DNA from: Streptomyces spectabilis
Lineage (GTDB): Bacteria > Actinomycetota > Actinomycetes > Streptomycetales > Streptomycetaceae
Direction of reading: 5' to 3'
DNA length: 64,000 nt
Assembly: GCF_008704795.1 (NCBI RefSeq)
Contig: NZ_CP023690.1
Location: 8,504,501 to 8,568,500, forward strand
Position numbers and translations under genes: made by a program. The notes under the pieces are model-generated. The model saw only the letters and a program-made list of their open reading frames with translations. It made no database searches and had not been told where the DNA came from. How positions within the stretch are numbered: position 1 is the stretch's first letter; each line of letters opens with the position of its first letter. Positions 53,690 to 61,630 of the stretch are shown in pieces.

Positions 53690-54711
53690 CCTCCGCGCCC
53701 GACAAGCGGCGCGCCCAGGGGACCGGCCGGGTCCCCTGGGGGCCCATGGCACGGCTCGTCGGACGACGGGCCGTGTTCGCCGTACCGGTCCTGCTCGTCG
53801 TGACCTTCGGCGTCTTCGCCGTCGCCGAGGCCTCGCCCTTCGACCCCGTCAAGGCGTACGCGGGCACGGCCGGGCTCACCGCGTCCCAGGAGAACCTCGA
53901 CCAGCTGCGCGCCAACCTCGGCGTCGACAAGCCGCTCGTCGGCCGCTGGTGGGACTGGCTCACCTCGGCCCTGACCGGCGACCTCGGCGACTCCAGCACC
54001 CTGCGCCAGCCCGTCGCCGACGCCATCGGCGAGCGCATCGGCTGGTCGGTGCTCCTCGCCGCCACCGCGTTCGTCCTCGCGATCCTGCTCGGCTCGGCCC
54101 TCGGCGTGCTCGCCGCGCGCCGCCCCGGCGGCTGGCTCGACCGGGGCATCACCTCGCTCGCCTACACCCTGGAAGCCGCGCCGCCGTTCTGGCTCGGCCT
54201 GCTGGTGATGTGGCTGTTCGCGCTCAAGCTCGATGTGCTCCCGGCGGGCGGGCTCACCGACACCGCCAGCACGACGGTGACGTTCGACCAGGTCACCAGC
54301 CATCTGATCCTTCCCGCCGCCGTCCTCGCGATCTCCCAGCTGCCGTGGTTCGTGCTGTACGTGCGCCAGGGCGTCGGCGACGCGCTCGGCGACGACCCCG
54401 TGCGCGGCGCCCGCGCCCGCGGCCTGGCCGAGCGCACCGTGCTCCTGAAGCACGCCTTCCGCTCCGGCCTGCTGCCGGTGCTCACCCTCGTCGGCTCCCG
54501 CGTGCCCGAACTCATCACCGGCGCGCTGCTCGTGGAGACCGTCTTCAGCTGGCCCGGCATCGCCGCGGCCACCGTGGGCGCCGCCACCTCCGTGGACTTC
54601 CCGCTGCTCGCCGCGCTCACCGCGCTCGCGACGGCCGCCGTCCTGCTCGGCAACCTCCTCGCGGACCTGCTGTACGGGCTCGCCGACCCGAGGGTGGGAT
54701 TCGATGGCTGA
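53686..54711 (+). CDS. nikB: ABC importer permease (NikB/DppB type)
   Basis: A 341-residue permease with about six transmembrane segments. The EAA loop is RGARARGLAERTVLLKHAFRS and the family-typical GALLVETVFSWPGIA follows. GTG 53686 overlaps the binding-protein stop by four bases. The first 25 residues are basic and cytoplasmic. Confidence 0.87.
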   Translation: MTSAPDKRRAQGTGRVPWGPMARLVGRRAVFAVPVLLVVTFGVFAVAEASPFDPVKAYAGTAGLTASQENLDQLRANLGVDKPLVGRWWDWLTSALTGDLGDSSTLRQPVADAIGERIGWSVLLAATAFVLAILLGSALGVLAARRPGGWLDRGITSLAYTLEAAPPFWLGLLVMWLFALKLDVLPAGGLTDTASTTVTFDQVTSHLILPAAVLAISQLPWFVLYVRQGVGDALGDDPVRGARARGLAERTVLLKHAFRSGLLPVLTLVGSRVPELITGALLVETVFSWPGIAAATVGAATSVDFPLLAALTALATAAVLLGNLLADLLYGLADPRVGFDG

Positions 54712-55585
54712 CACCACCTGGCGCCCCGCCGCCGCGCGCTCGTCGCGCACCTCGGCGGCCGCCACGCGCGCGTGGCGGGTGTGGGGCTCCGCCGCGATCG
54801 TCGCCGCCGTCGTGCTCGCGGTCCTGGTCGTGCCGCCGCTCGTCGACCTCGACGAACAGGCCGTGCACCTCGCGGACAAGCTGCTCCCGCCGTCCCTCGA
54901 CCACCCCTTCGGCACCGACGACGTGGGCCGCGACCTGCTGGTGCGCTGCGTGTACGGGCTGCGCGTCTCGCTGCTCGTCGGCGTCGTCGCCGCCGTGGCC
55001 GCCACCGTCGTCGGCACCGCCGTGGGCGCGCTCGCCGCCGCCTGCGGCGGCTGGGTGGACCGGATCGTGATGCGCCTCGTCGACGTCTTCGCGTCGGTCC
55101 CGCACCTGCTGCTCGGCATCTTCATCGTGGCGATGTTCCGGCCCGGCGTCTGGCCCGTGGTGATCTCCGTGGGGCTCACCCACTGGCTGTCCACGGCCCG
55201 CATCGTGCGCGCCGAGGTCCTGTCGCTGCGCTCGCGTCCCTTCGTCGACGCGGCGATCTCCGGCGGCGCCTCGCGCTGGCGCGTCACCGTGCGCCATCTG
55301 CTGCCCGGCGTCCTGCCCCAGGCCGGACTCGCCGCCGTCCTGATGGTGCCGCACGCCATCTGGCACGAGTCCGCGCTGTCCTTCCTCGGCCTCGGCCTGC
55401 CCACGCACCAGGCGAGCCTCGGCACGCTCGTGCAGGGCGCGCGCAGCTCGCTGCTCGCGGTTGACTGGTGGCCCACGCTCTTCCCCGGCCTGTTCATCAT
55501 CGTGCCCACCCTGGCGATCGCGGGCCTCGCGGGCGCCTGGCGCGAGCGCATCAACCCGCGCCGCCGATCGGAGCTGATGCTGTGA
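54704..55585 (+). CDS. nikC: ABC importer permease (NikC/DppC type)
   Basis: A 293-residue permease with the DppC hallmark HPFGTDDVGRDLLVR near the N-terminus and the loop VDAAISGGASRWRVTVRHLLP. About six transmembrane segments. ATG 54704 overlaps nikB by eight bases, and its own stop overlaps the first ATPase start (GTGA). Confidence 0.88.
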   Translation: MADTTWRPAAARSSRTSAAATRAWRVWGSAAIVAAVVLAVLVVPPLVDLDEQAVHLADKLLPPSLDHPFGTDDVGRDLLVRCVYGLRVSLLVGVVAAVAATVVGTAVGALAAACGGWVDRIVMRLVDVFASVPHLLLGIFIVAMFRPGVWPVVISVGLTHWLSTARIVRAEVLSLRSRPFVDAAISGGASRWRVTVRHLLPGVLPQAGLAAVLMVPHAIWHESALSFLGLGLPTHQASLGTLVQGARSSLLAVDWWPTLFPGLFIIVPTLAIAGLAGAWRERINPRRRSELML

Positions 55586-56571
55586 CCGCCGCGCCCGGAC
55601 AACCGGTGCTCTCGGTACGAGGGCTCTCCGTGCGCTTCCGCATGCGCGGCGGCGCCCACGTCTCCGCCGTCACCGACGCCCGCTTCGACCTCGCGCCCGG
55701 CGAATGCCTCGCCCTCGTCGGCGAGAGCGGCTGCGGCAAGTCCGTGCTCGCCTCGGCGCTGCTCGGCCTCCTGCCGGGGAACGCCGAGACCGCCGGGTCC
55801 GCGCTGCTCGGCGGGTCCGGCGGGCAGGGCGGGCTCGACCTGCTCACCGCCGACGAGCGCACCCTCGCCCGCACCGTGCGCGGGCGGCGCGTCGGCCTCG
55901 TCCCGCAGAGCCCCGCCGCGCACCTCACGCCCGTACGCACCGTGCGCTCCCAGCTGGAGGAGACCCTGCGGGAGCTGACGGGCGTGCGCCGCCCCGCGCT
56001 GCGCCCGGCCGCCGAGGCGGCGGCCGAGCGCGCCTCCTTCCCCGTCAGTCACCTCGACCGCTACCCGCACCAGCTCTCCGGCGGCCTCGCCCAGCGCGCC
56101 GCCACCGCGCTCGCCCTGATCGGCGACGCGCCGCTGCTCCTGGCCGACGAACCCACCACGGGCCTGGACCGCGAGCTCGTCGACCGCACCGTCGACGAAC
56201 TGCGCCGCCACGTCGGCGACGACCGCGCGCTGCTCCTGATCACCCACGACCTGGCCGCCGCCCGGCGCGTCGCCGACCGCGTCGCCGTCATGTACGCGAG
56301 CCGCGTCGTCGAGATCGCCGCCGCCGCCGACTTCTTCGGCGCGCCCGGACCACGCCACCCGTACGCGCGCGGCCTCCTGGACGCCCTGCCCGAGCGGGAG
56401 TTCACGCCGATCCCCGGCATGCCGCCCGAGCTGTCCGCGCTCCCGGACGGCTGCGCCTTCGCGGCCCGCTGCGCGGGGGCGGACGAGACCTGCGCGACGC
56501 GGCCCGCGCTGACGTCCGGCGTCGCCTGCCACCACCCGGTCACCGCCGCGCTGGAGGCGCCCCGTGCTTGA
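55582..56571 (+). CDS. nikD: ABC importer ATP-binding protein (NikD/DppD type)
   Basis: A 329-residue ATPase. Walker A GESGCGKS, signature LSGGLAQRAATA, Walker B PLLLADEPTTGLD and ITHDLAAA are visible. The oligopeptide-type C-terminus with a cysteine motif (CAFAARCAGADETC) is present, which distinguishes peptide/nickel importers. GTG 55582 overlaps nikC. Confidence 0.9.
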   Translation: MTAAPGQPVLSVRGLSVRFRMRGGAHVSAVTDARFDLAPGECLALVGESGCGKSVLASALLGLLPGNAETAGSALLGGSGGQGGLDLLTADERTLARTVRGRRVGLVPQSPAAHLTPVRTVRSQLEETLRELTGVRRPALRPAAEAAAERASFPVSHLDRYPHQLSGGLAQRAATALALIGDAPLLLADEPTTGLDRELVDRTVDELRRHVGDDRALLLITHDLAAARRVADRVAVMYASRVVEIAAAADFFGAPGPRHPYARGLLDALPEREFTPIPGMPPELSALPDGCAFAARCAGADETCATRPALTSGVACHHPVTAALEAPRA

Positions 56572-57235
56572 ACTGCGCTCCCTGACCGCCGGATACGACC
56601 GCCGCGACCCCGTCGTACGGGACGTCAGCCTCACCCTCGCGCCCGGCGAGTCCGTGGGCCTGCTCGGCCCCAGCGGCTGCGGCAAGTCGACGCTCGCCCG
56701 GGTCGCGGCCCTCCTGCACCAGCCGGACGCGGGCCAGGTCGTCATCGACGGCGAGGCCGCGCGCGGCTGGCGCCACCGGGCCCCGCGCGCCCAGCGCACC
56801 GCGTTCGGCGTGGTCTTCCAGCAGCCCCGGCTCTCCGCCGACCCGCGCCTTACCCTCACCCAGCTGATCGCGGAGCCCCTGCGGGCCACCGGGCGCGCCG
56901 CCGGGGCCGCGGAGCGCGTCGCGGACCTCGCCCGCACCGTCGGCCTGGGCACCGACCTGCTCGGCCGCCGCCCGCACGAGGTCAGCGACGGCCAGCTCCA
57001 GCGGGCCTGTCTGGCCCGCGCCCTGGTGCTGCGGCCGCGCTGGCTGATCTGCGACGAGATGACGGCCATGCTCGACGCGTCGACCACCGCCGCCCTGGTC
57101 GCCGCCGTGGAGGAGTACCGGGCCGACGCCGGGGCCGGGCTGCTCGCCGTGGGGCACGACAAGGTGCTCCTGGAGCGGTGGTGCGACCGGACGGTGCACT
57201 GGGACGAGCTGACCGGTGGGGCCGCGCCCGCCTAG
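56564..57235 (+). CDS. nikE: ABC importer ATP-binding protein (NikE/DppF type), short
   Basis: A 223-residue ATPase with Walker A GPSGCGKS, a degenerate signature VSDGQLQRACLA (SDGQ in place of SGGQ) and a Walker B in LICDEMTAMLDAS. It lacks the cysteine-rich C-terminus of its partner and is short for DppF, in line with the compact NikE form. GTG 56564 overlaps nikD by eight bases. Last gene of the operon. Confidence 0.85.
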   Translation: MLELRSLTAGYDRRDPVVRDVSLTLAPGESVGLLGPSGCGKSTLARVAALLHQPDAGQVVIDGEAARGWRHRAPRAQRTAFGVVFQQPRLSADPRLTLTQLIAEPLRATGRAAGAAERVADLARTVGLGTDLLGRRPHEVSDGQLQRACLARALVLRPRWLICDEMTAMLDASTTAALVAAVEEYRADAGAGLLAVGHDKVLLERWCDRTVHWDELTGGAAPA

Positions 57236-57255
57236 AGGGGCCGCCGACCCGTGCG

Positions 57256-59226
57256 TCAGACGGTGACCAGCGTGACCTCGGTCGCCTTCACGCTCGTATA
57301 GACGGACGTGCCGTCGGCGAGGCCCAGTTCGGCCGCCGCCTGCGGGGTGATCTCGGCGACGAGGTCCGGCGTCTTCTCGCCGGTGACCAGGACCCGCAGT
57401 CGGCTGCCGACCGCGGTGATCTCCCGGACCGCGCCGGGCCAGACGTTGCGCGGGCTGCCCTCGGGGTGTTCCAGGTGCAGCGACACCGCCTCGGGCGCGA
57501 TGATCGCGAGCGCCCGCGCGCCCTCGTCGAGCGGATCGGCGGCCACCAGGTGCCCGCCGTCGGCGAGCAGCAGGGTGCCGTTCCCCGTGCCCGTGCCCGC
57601 GAGGGCGTTGCGCCCCAGCATGCGCGCCACCCAGGGCGAGCGCGGGCGCCGGGTGACCTCGGCGGGCGGGGCGTCCTGAAGCGCCCGGCCGTCCTCCAGG
57701 ACGAGGACCCGGTCGGCCAGCGAGACGGCCTCGACCGGATCGTGGGTGACGATCAGACAGACCCCGCCGAAGTCCGCCAGATGGGTGCGCAGGGTGTGGC
57801 GCACCTGGGCCCGGGTCGTCTGGTCGAGGGCGGCAAGCGGCTCGTCGAGCAGCAGCAGCCGCGGGTGCGGCGCCAGGGCCCGGGCGAGGGCGACGCGCTG
57901 GGCCTGGCCGCCGGAGAGCTGCGCGGGCCTGCGGTGCGCGAGGTGCCCGACGCCGAGCCGGTCGAGCCAGAGCCGGGCCGTCCGGCGGGCCTCGGCGCGC
58001 GGCACCCCCTGCGCGCGCAGCCCGTACGCGGTGTTGGACAGGGCGCTCAAGTGCGGGAAGAGCGCGCCGTCCTGGGGCACCCAGGCGACGCCGCGCCGGT
58101 GCGGCGGCAGTGCGGTGACGTCCGTGTCGCCGAGGCGGAGCCGGGCGTGGGCGCGGGGGGTGAGCCCGAGCAGGGCGCGAAGGAGCGTGGTCTTGCCCGC
58201 GCCGTTCGGCCCGACGACGGCGATGGTGGTGCCGGGGTCGGCCTCCAGGGTGAGCCGGTTGAAGCCGGTGACGTCCGCGTGCAGGGGCCAGCGCTCCCGC
58301 GCGGCCCCGGCCGGGGCGGCGGCCTCCGGCGGGTGCGCGGCCTCGTCGCCCCGCGGTTCGGCGCGGTCCCCGGCGGTGCCGCGGGGGCGTGCCGCGCGGT
58401 CGGTCGTGCCGCCGGTCCAGCGTCCGCGCAGTGCGACGAGGACGGCCATCGCGATGACGAGCAGCAGCAGGGACACCGAGGTCGCGGCCTCGGGCTGGTC
58501 CTGGAGCAGCAGATAGACCTGGAGCGGCAGGGTCTGCGTGGTGCCCGGCAGGTTCCCGGCGAAGGTGATGGTCGCGCCGAACTCGCCGAGCGCCCGCGCC
58601 CAGGTGAGGGCGGCCCCGGCGGCGAGCCCGGGCGCGACCATCGGCAGGGTGACGGTGAAGAACACCCGTACCGGCGAGGCGCCGAGGGAGGCCGCGGTCT
58701 CCTCGTACGACAGGCGCATGCCCGCGAGGGCGCCTTCGAGGCTGATGACCAGGAACGGCATGGCCACGAACGTGGCGGCCACGACGGCCCCCGACGTGTG
58801 GAACGGCAGCACGATCCCGAAGGTGTCCTCCAGCCACGGCCCGAGCAGCCCGCGCCGGCCGAGGCCGAGCAGCAGCGCGACCCCGCCGACCGTGGGCGGA
58901 AGCACCATGGGCAGCAGCACGAGCGAGCGCACAAGGGCCTTGCCGGGGAACGGGACGCGGGCGAGCAGCCAGGCCAGCGGCACCCCGAGGACCAGGGACA
59001 GGCCGAGCGCCCAGAAGGACACGTACAGCGAGAGCTTGAGCGCCTCGGTCACCCCGGGGCTCGTCAGATGCGTCCCGAGGTCGCCCCAGGCGGTCCGGCT
59101 GAGGATGCCGACGAGCGGGAGGAGCAGGAACGCGACGGCGAGGAGCGCGGGCACGGCCAGGGTGAGCGGCGGGCGCGCGCCGGTGCCGCGAGCGGACGGG
59201 CCGCCGCGGCCACGGACTGGTCTCAT
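57256..59226 (-). CDS. modBC: molybdate ABC transporter, fused permease-ATPase (ModB-ModC)
   Basis: A 656-residue fusion. Residues of about 20-270 are a ModB-like permease with six membrane segments and the EETAASLGASPVRVFFTVTLP loop. A Pro/Ala-rich linker joins it to a ModC-like ATPase with GPNGAGKTT, LSGGQAQRVALARAL and LLLLDEPLAALDQTT, then a C-terminal TOBE (molybdate-binding) domain. Such fusions are common in actinobacteria. ATG 59226 lies 26 bases downstream of the modA stop. Confidence 0.9.
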   Translation of the reverse strand: MRPVRGRGGPSARGTGARPPLTLAVPALLAVAFLLLPLVGILSRTAWGDLGTHLTSPGVTEALKLSLYVSFWALGLSLVLGVPLAWLLARVPFPGKALVRSLVLLPMVLPPTVGGVALLLGLGRRGLLGPWLEDTFGIVLPFHTSGAVVAATFVAMPFLVISLEGALAGMRLSYEETAASLGASPVRVFFTVTLPMVAPGLAAGAALTWARALGEFGATITFAGNLPGTTQTLPLQVYLLLQDQPEAATSVSLLLLVIAMAVLVALRGRWTGGTTDRAARPRGTAGDRAEPRGDEAAHPPEAAAPAGAARERWPLHADVTGFNRLTLEADPGTTIAVVGPNGAGKTTLLRALLGLTPRAHARLRLGDTDVTALPPHRRGVAWVPQDGALFPHLSALSNTAYGLRAQGVPRAEARRTARLWLDRLGVGHLAHRRPAQLSGGQAQRVALARALAPHPRLLLLDEPLAALDQTTRAQVRHTLRTHLADFGGVCLIVTHDPVEAVSLADRVLVLEDGRALQDAPPAEVTRRPRSPWVARMLGRNALAGTGTGNGTLLLADGGHLVAADPLDEGARALAIIAPEAVSLHLEHPEGSPRNVWPGAVREITAVGSRLRVLVTGEKTPDLVAEITPQAAAELGLADGTSVYTSVKATEVTLVTV

Positions 59227-59252
59227 CGGGGATTCCCAGGTCGGGGCGGGGG

Positions 59253-60053
59253 CTACGGCTTCTGGAAGCCCGCGTCCCGCAGGATCTTCTGCGCCGCGGC
59301 GGAGTTCAGCCACTTCACGAACGCGGCGGCGGCGTCGGAGTGCTTCGACGTCTTGAGGGCGGCGGCCGGGTACTCGGCGATGGCGTTCTGGCCGTCGGGG
59401 ATGTCGACGCCCTCGGCCTTGCCGTCGGCGGCCTGGACGTCGGTCTTGTAGACGAGTCCCGCGTCGGCCTCGCCCAGCTCGACCTTGGAGAGGACGGCAC
59501 GCACGTTGGGCTCCTGGGAGACCGGCTTCACGGAGACCTTCTGCGCGGCCAGGATCTGCTCGCTGTAGCGGCCCACCGGCACCTCGGGCGCGGCCAGGAC
59601 CACCTTCAGATCGCCCTTGGCCAGGTCCTTGAGCTGCTTGACGTGCTTCGGATTGCCCTTGCCGGTGGCGATGACCAGGCGGTTCTTGGCGATCACGGTG
59701 GGCGTGCCGGTGTCGGACCGCAGCCCGTCCATCGTCTTGGTGTCGGCCGTGACGAGCGCGTCGGCCGGGGCGCCCTGGCGGACCTTGGCGGCCAGCTCCT
59801 GCGAGCCCTCGAAGGAGAAGGTGACCTTGGTGCCCGGGTGCGCCTTCTCGTACGCGGCGCCCGCGGTCTTGAACACGTCGGTGAGCGAGGCGGCGGCGAG
59901 CACGGTGAGATCGGCCCGCTGCGGCGCGCCGCCGTCCTTCTCGGCGCCCTTGTCGCTCTTGTCGTCGTCACTGCCGCACGCCGCCAGCGGCAGGAGCAGG
60001 GCGGCGGTGACGAGCGCGGCGGCGGCACGCCGCTTGGTGATCACGGTGGACAT
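59253..60053 (-). CDS. modA: molybdate-binding lipoprotein
   Basis: A 266-residue binding protein. The lipobox ends in C26 (LPLAAC). ModA features are AAASLTDVFKTAGAAYEKAHPG, FSFEGSQELAAKVRQGAPAD and LGEADAGLVYKTDV. It captures molybdate or tungstate for ModBC. ATG 60053. It is 47 bases after the TOBE regulator gene. Confidence 0.92.
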   Translation of the reverse strand: MSTVITKRRAAAALVTAALLLPLAACGSDDDKSDKGAEKDGGAPQRADLTVLAAASLTDVFKTAGAAYEKAHPGTKVTFSFEGSQELAAKVRQGAPADALVTADTKTMDGLRSDTGTPTVIAKNRLVIATGKGNPKHVKQLKDLAKGDLKVVLAAPEVPVGRYSEQILAAQKVSVKPVSQEPNVRAVLSKVELGEADAGLVYKTDVQAADGKAEGVDIPDGQNAIAEYPAAALKTSKHSDAAAAFVKWLNSAAAQKILRDAGFQKP

Positions 60054-60100
60054 GCGGGGGACTCCTCTGGCTGCGGGCGATGCCGCTGGGGGACGGGTGC

Positions 60101-60496
60101 TCAGGTCCGGTCGATGTGCACGCTGGTCGACTTCACGCGGGCGGTGGCCTGCATGCCGACCTCCAGGCCGAGCTCCTCGACGGCTTCGCGGGTGAGCAGG
60201 GACACGAGCCGGTGGGGCCCGGCCTGGATCTCGACCTGGGCGGCGACGTCGCCGAGGGTGACGGCGGTGACGATGCCGGGGAAGGCGTTGCGGGCCGAGG
60301 TGTACGAGCCTTCCTCCTCGCCGATGCCGCCCTGGGCGACCTCGATGGAGAAGGCGGCCAGGTCCCGCCCGTCGATGAGGCGGCGGCCGCTCTGGTCGCG
60401 GTGGGTCGCGACCCGGCCGGCGTCCGCCCAGCGGCGCGCGGTGTCGGGGCTGACGCCGAGCAGACGCGCCGCCTGGCCGATTGTGTAGGACTGCAT
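60101..60496 (-). CDS. HTH-TOBE molybdate-responsive regulator
   Basis: A 131-residue protein with an N-terminal MerR/excisionase-like helix-turn-helix (YTIGQAARLLGVSPDTARRW) and a C-terminal single TOBE/Mop domain (ARNAFPGIVTAVTLGDVAAQVEI). This resembles the compact ModE-like regulators of actinobacteria, in which TOBE binds molybdate. ATG 60496 has no ribosome-binding site, so the message may be leaderless. It heads the mod operon and probably controls it. Confidence 0.85.
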   Translation of the reverse strand: MQSYTIGQAARLLGVSPDTARRWADAGRVATHRDQSGRRLIDGRDLAAFSIEVAQGGIGEEEGSYTSARNAFPGIVTAVTLGDVAAQVEIQAGPHRLVSLLTREAVEELGLEVGMQATARVKSTSVHIDRT

Positions 60497-60518
60497 GTGC
60501 GACAAGATAGTCGCCTTC

Positions 60519-60535
60519 ATCTGGCATTTACAGAT
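60519..60535. promoter_or_regulatory. candidate operator before the molybdate operon
   Basis: ATCTG-N7-CAGAT (60519-60535) lies 22 bases upstream of the TOBE-regulator start, in its presumed promoter. Autoregulation by the HTH-TOBE protein is inferred. It does not match the E. coli ModE site. Confidence 0.45.
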
Positions 60536-60637
60536 CTTGTGGCGATTCCACATGGCAGATGCAAGGCCCCTGGAGGATGATCCAAGGCTGTCGCCCGGCC
60601 GACCGTCGGACGTGATCCGGTCGGGGCCGGGTGCCGG

Positions 60638-61426
60638 TCAGCCCTTCTCCACCACCAGCACCTCGACCCCCTTCTCCCGCATCGCCCGCACCTCGTCGCG
60701 TGCCACTGCCTCGTCGACGACCACCACGTCGAAGTCCGTGAGCGGCGCGAGGGCGTACAGGCCGTCACGGGTGAACTTCGTGTGGTCCGCGAGCAGCACG
60801 CGCCGCGTCGCCGCCGTCATCATCGCCCGCTTGACCTGCACCGTCTCGGGCGAGGTGTGGTAGCAGCGGCCGCGCGTCACGGCGGTCGTCGACATGAAGA
60901 GCAGGTCCGCGCGGAAGGCCGCCACGCTGTCGGCGGTGTGCAGCCCCATGAAGGCGTCGTACGCCGGGAAGTAGCTGCCGCCGAGCGCGATCAGGGAGAC
61001 GCCCGGCTCCTTGGCGAGCGCCGTGATCGCGGGCAGGGAGTTCGTGAGGACCGTCAGGGGGGTGCGCCCGGCGAACTCGCGGGTCAGATGCAGACACGTT
61101 GTGCTGTCGTCGAGGAGCACGGTCTGGCCCGGCACCACCAGGCCCGCGGCCGCGCGGGCGAGGCGCTGCTTCGTCGCGGCCATCGTCGACATGCGCTCGG
61201 CGACGCTGCCGTGGAACTGGGCCGACGGCAGCGCCGTCGCCCCGCCGCGCACCTTGCGCAGCCACCCCTGCGCCTGGAGGAAGTCCAGATCGCGGTGGAT
61301 CGTCATCAGGCTCACGCCGAAGGCGTCGGCCAGGTCCGCGGCCCGCACGAAGCCGCTCGCGACCACCCGCTCCCGCACCTCGCCCTGCCGCTGCTCGCGT
61401 GTGAAGTCCATGAGTGATGTTCTCAT
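60638..61426 (-). CDS. DeoR/GlpR-family sugar-phosphate-responsive regulator
   Basis: A 262-residue DeoR-type repressor: N-terminal HTH (RAADLADAFGVSLMTIHRDLDFLQ) and a C-terminal DeoR sensor domain with LLDDSTTCLHLTREF and LTVLTNSLPAITAL, which binds a sugar phosphate. ATG 61426 fits GGAGGGG at 11 bases; ATG 61411 and GTG 61435 are possible. The start lies inside a 35-base inverted repeat. It diverges from a polyol-type MFS permease and an FGGY kinase, its probable targets. Confidence 0.9.
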   Translation of the reverse strand: MRTSLMDFTREQRQGEVRERVVASGFVRAADLADAFGVSLMTIHRDLDFLQAQGWLRKVRGGATALPSAQFHGSVAERMSTMAATKQRLARAAAGLVVPGQTVLLDDSTTCLHLTREFAGRTPLTVLTNSLPAITALAKEPGVSLIALGGSYFPAYDAFMGLHTADSVAAFRADLLFMSTTAVTRGRCYHTSPETVQVKRAMMTAATRRVLLADHTKFTRDGLYALAPLTDFDVVVVDEAVARDEVRAMREKGVEVLVVEKG

Positions 61427-61435
61427 GCACTTCAC
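61401..61435. promoter_or_regulatory. 35-base inverted repeat at the DeoR-type gene start
   Basis: Arms GTGAAGTCCATGAG (61401-61414) and CTCATGCACTTCAC (61422-61435) agree in 13 of 14 pairs with a seven-base spacer. The arms carry TGAAGT/ACTTCA and overlap the candidate start codons of the regulator. It is the likely autoregulatory operator, possibly also acting on the divergent permease gene 195 bases away. Confidence 0.65.
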
Positions 61436-61630
61436 ATCCCCTCCGCCGCTGCCTCCCAGCTCGGCCCTGCCCGCGGGCCGCGCCCGTCACATGGCGCCCG
61501 GCACGGCCCGCGTGAGGATTGCCCAGACGTTTGACGTGCCTTTTCAGCCAGTTGTTTGCTCACTCCAGCGCGCAGCACGCCCCCCCCGCACTCCCTTCCC
61601 GTTCCCTTCCGCCGTCCCCGGGGAGCTTCG

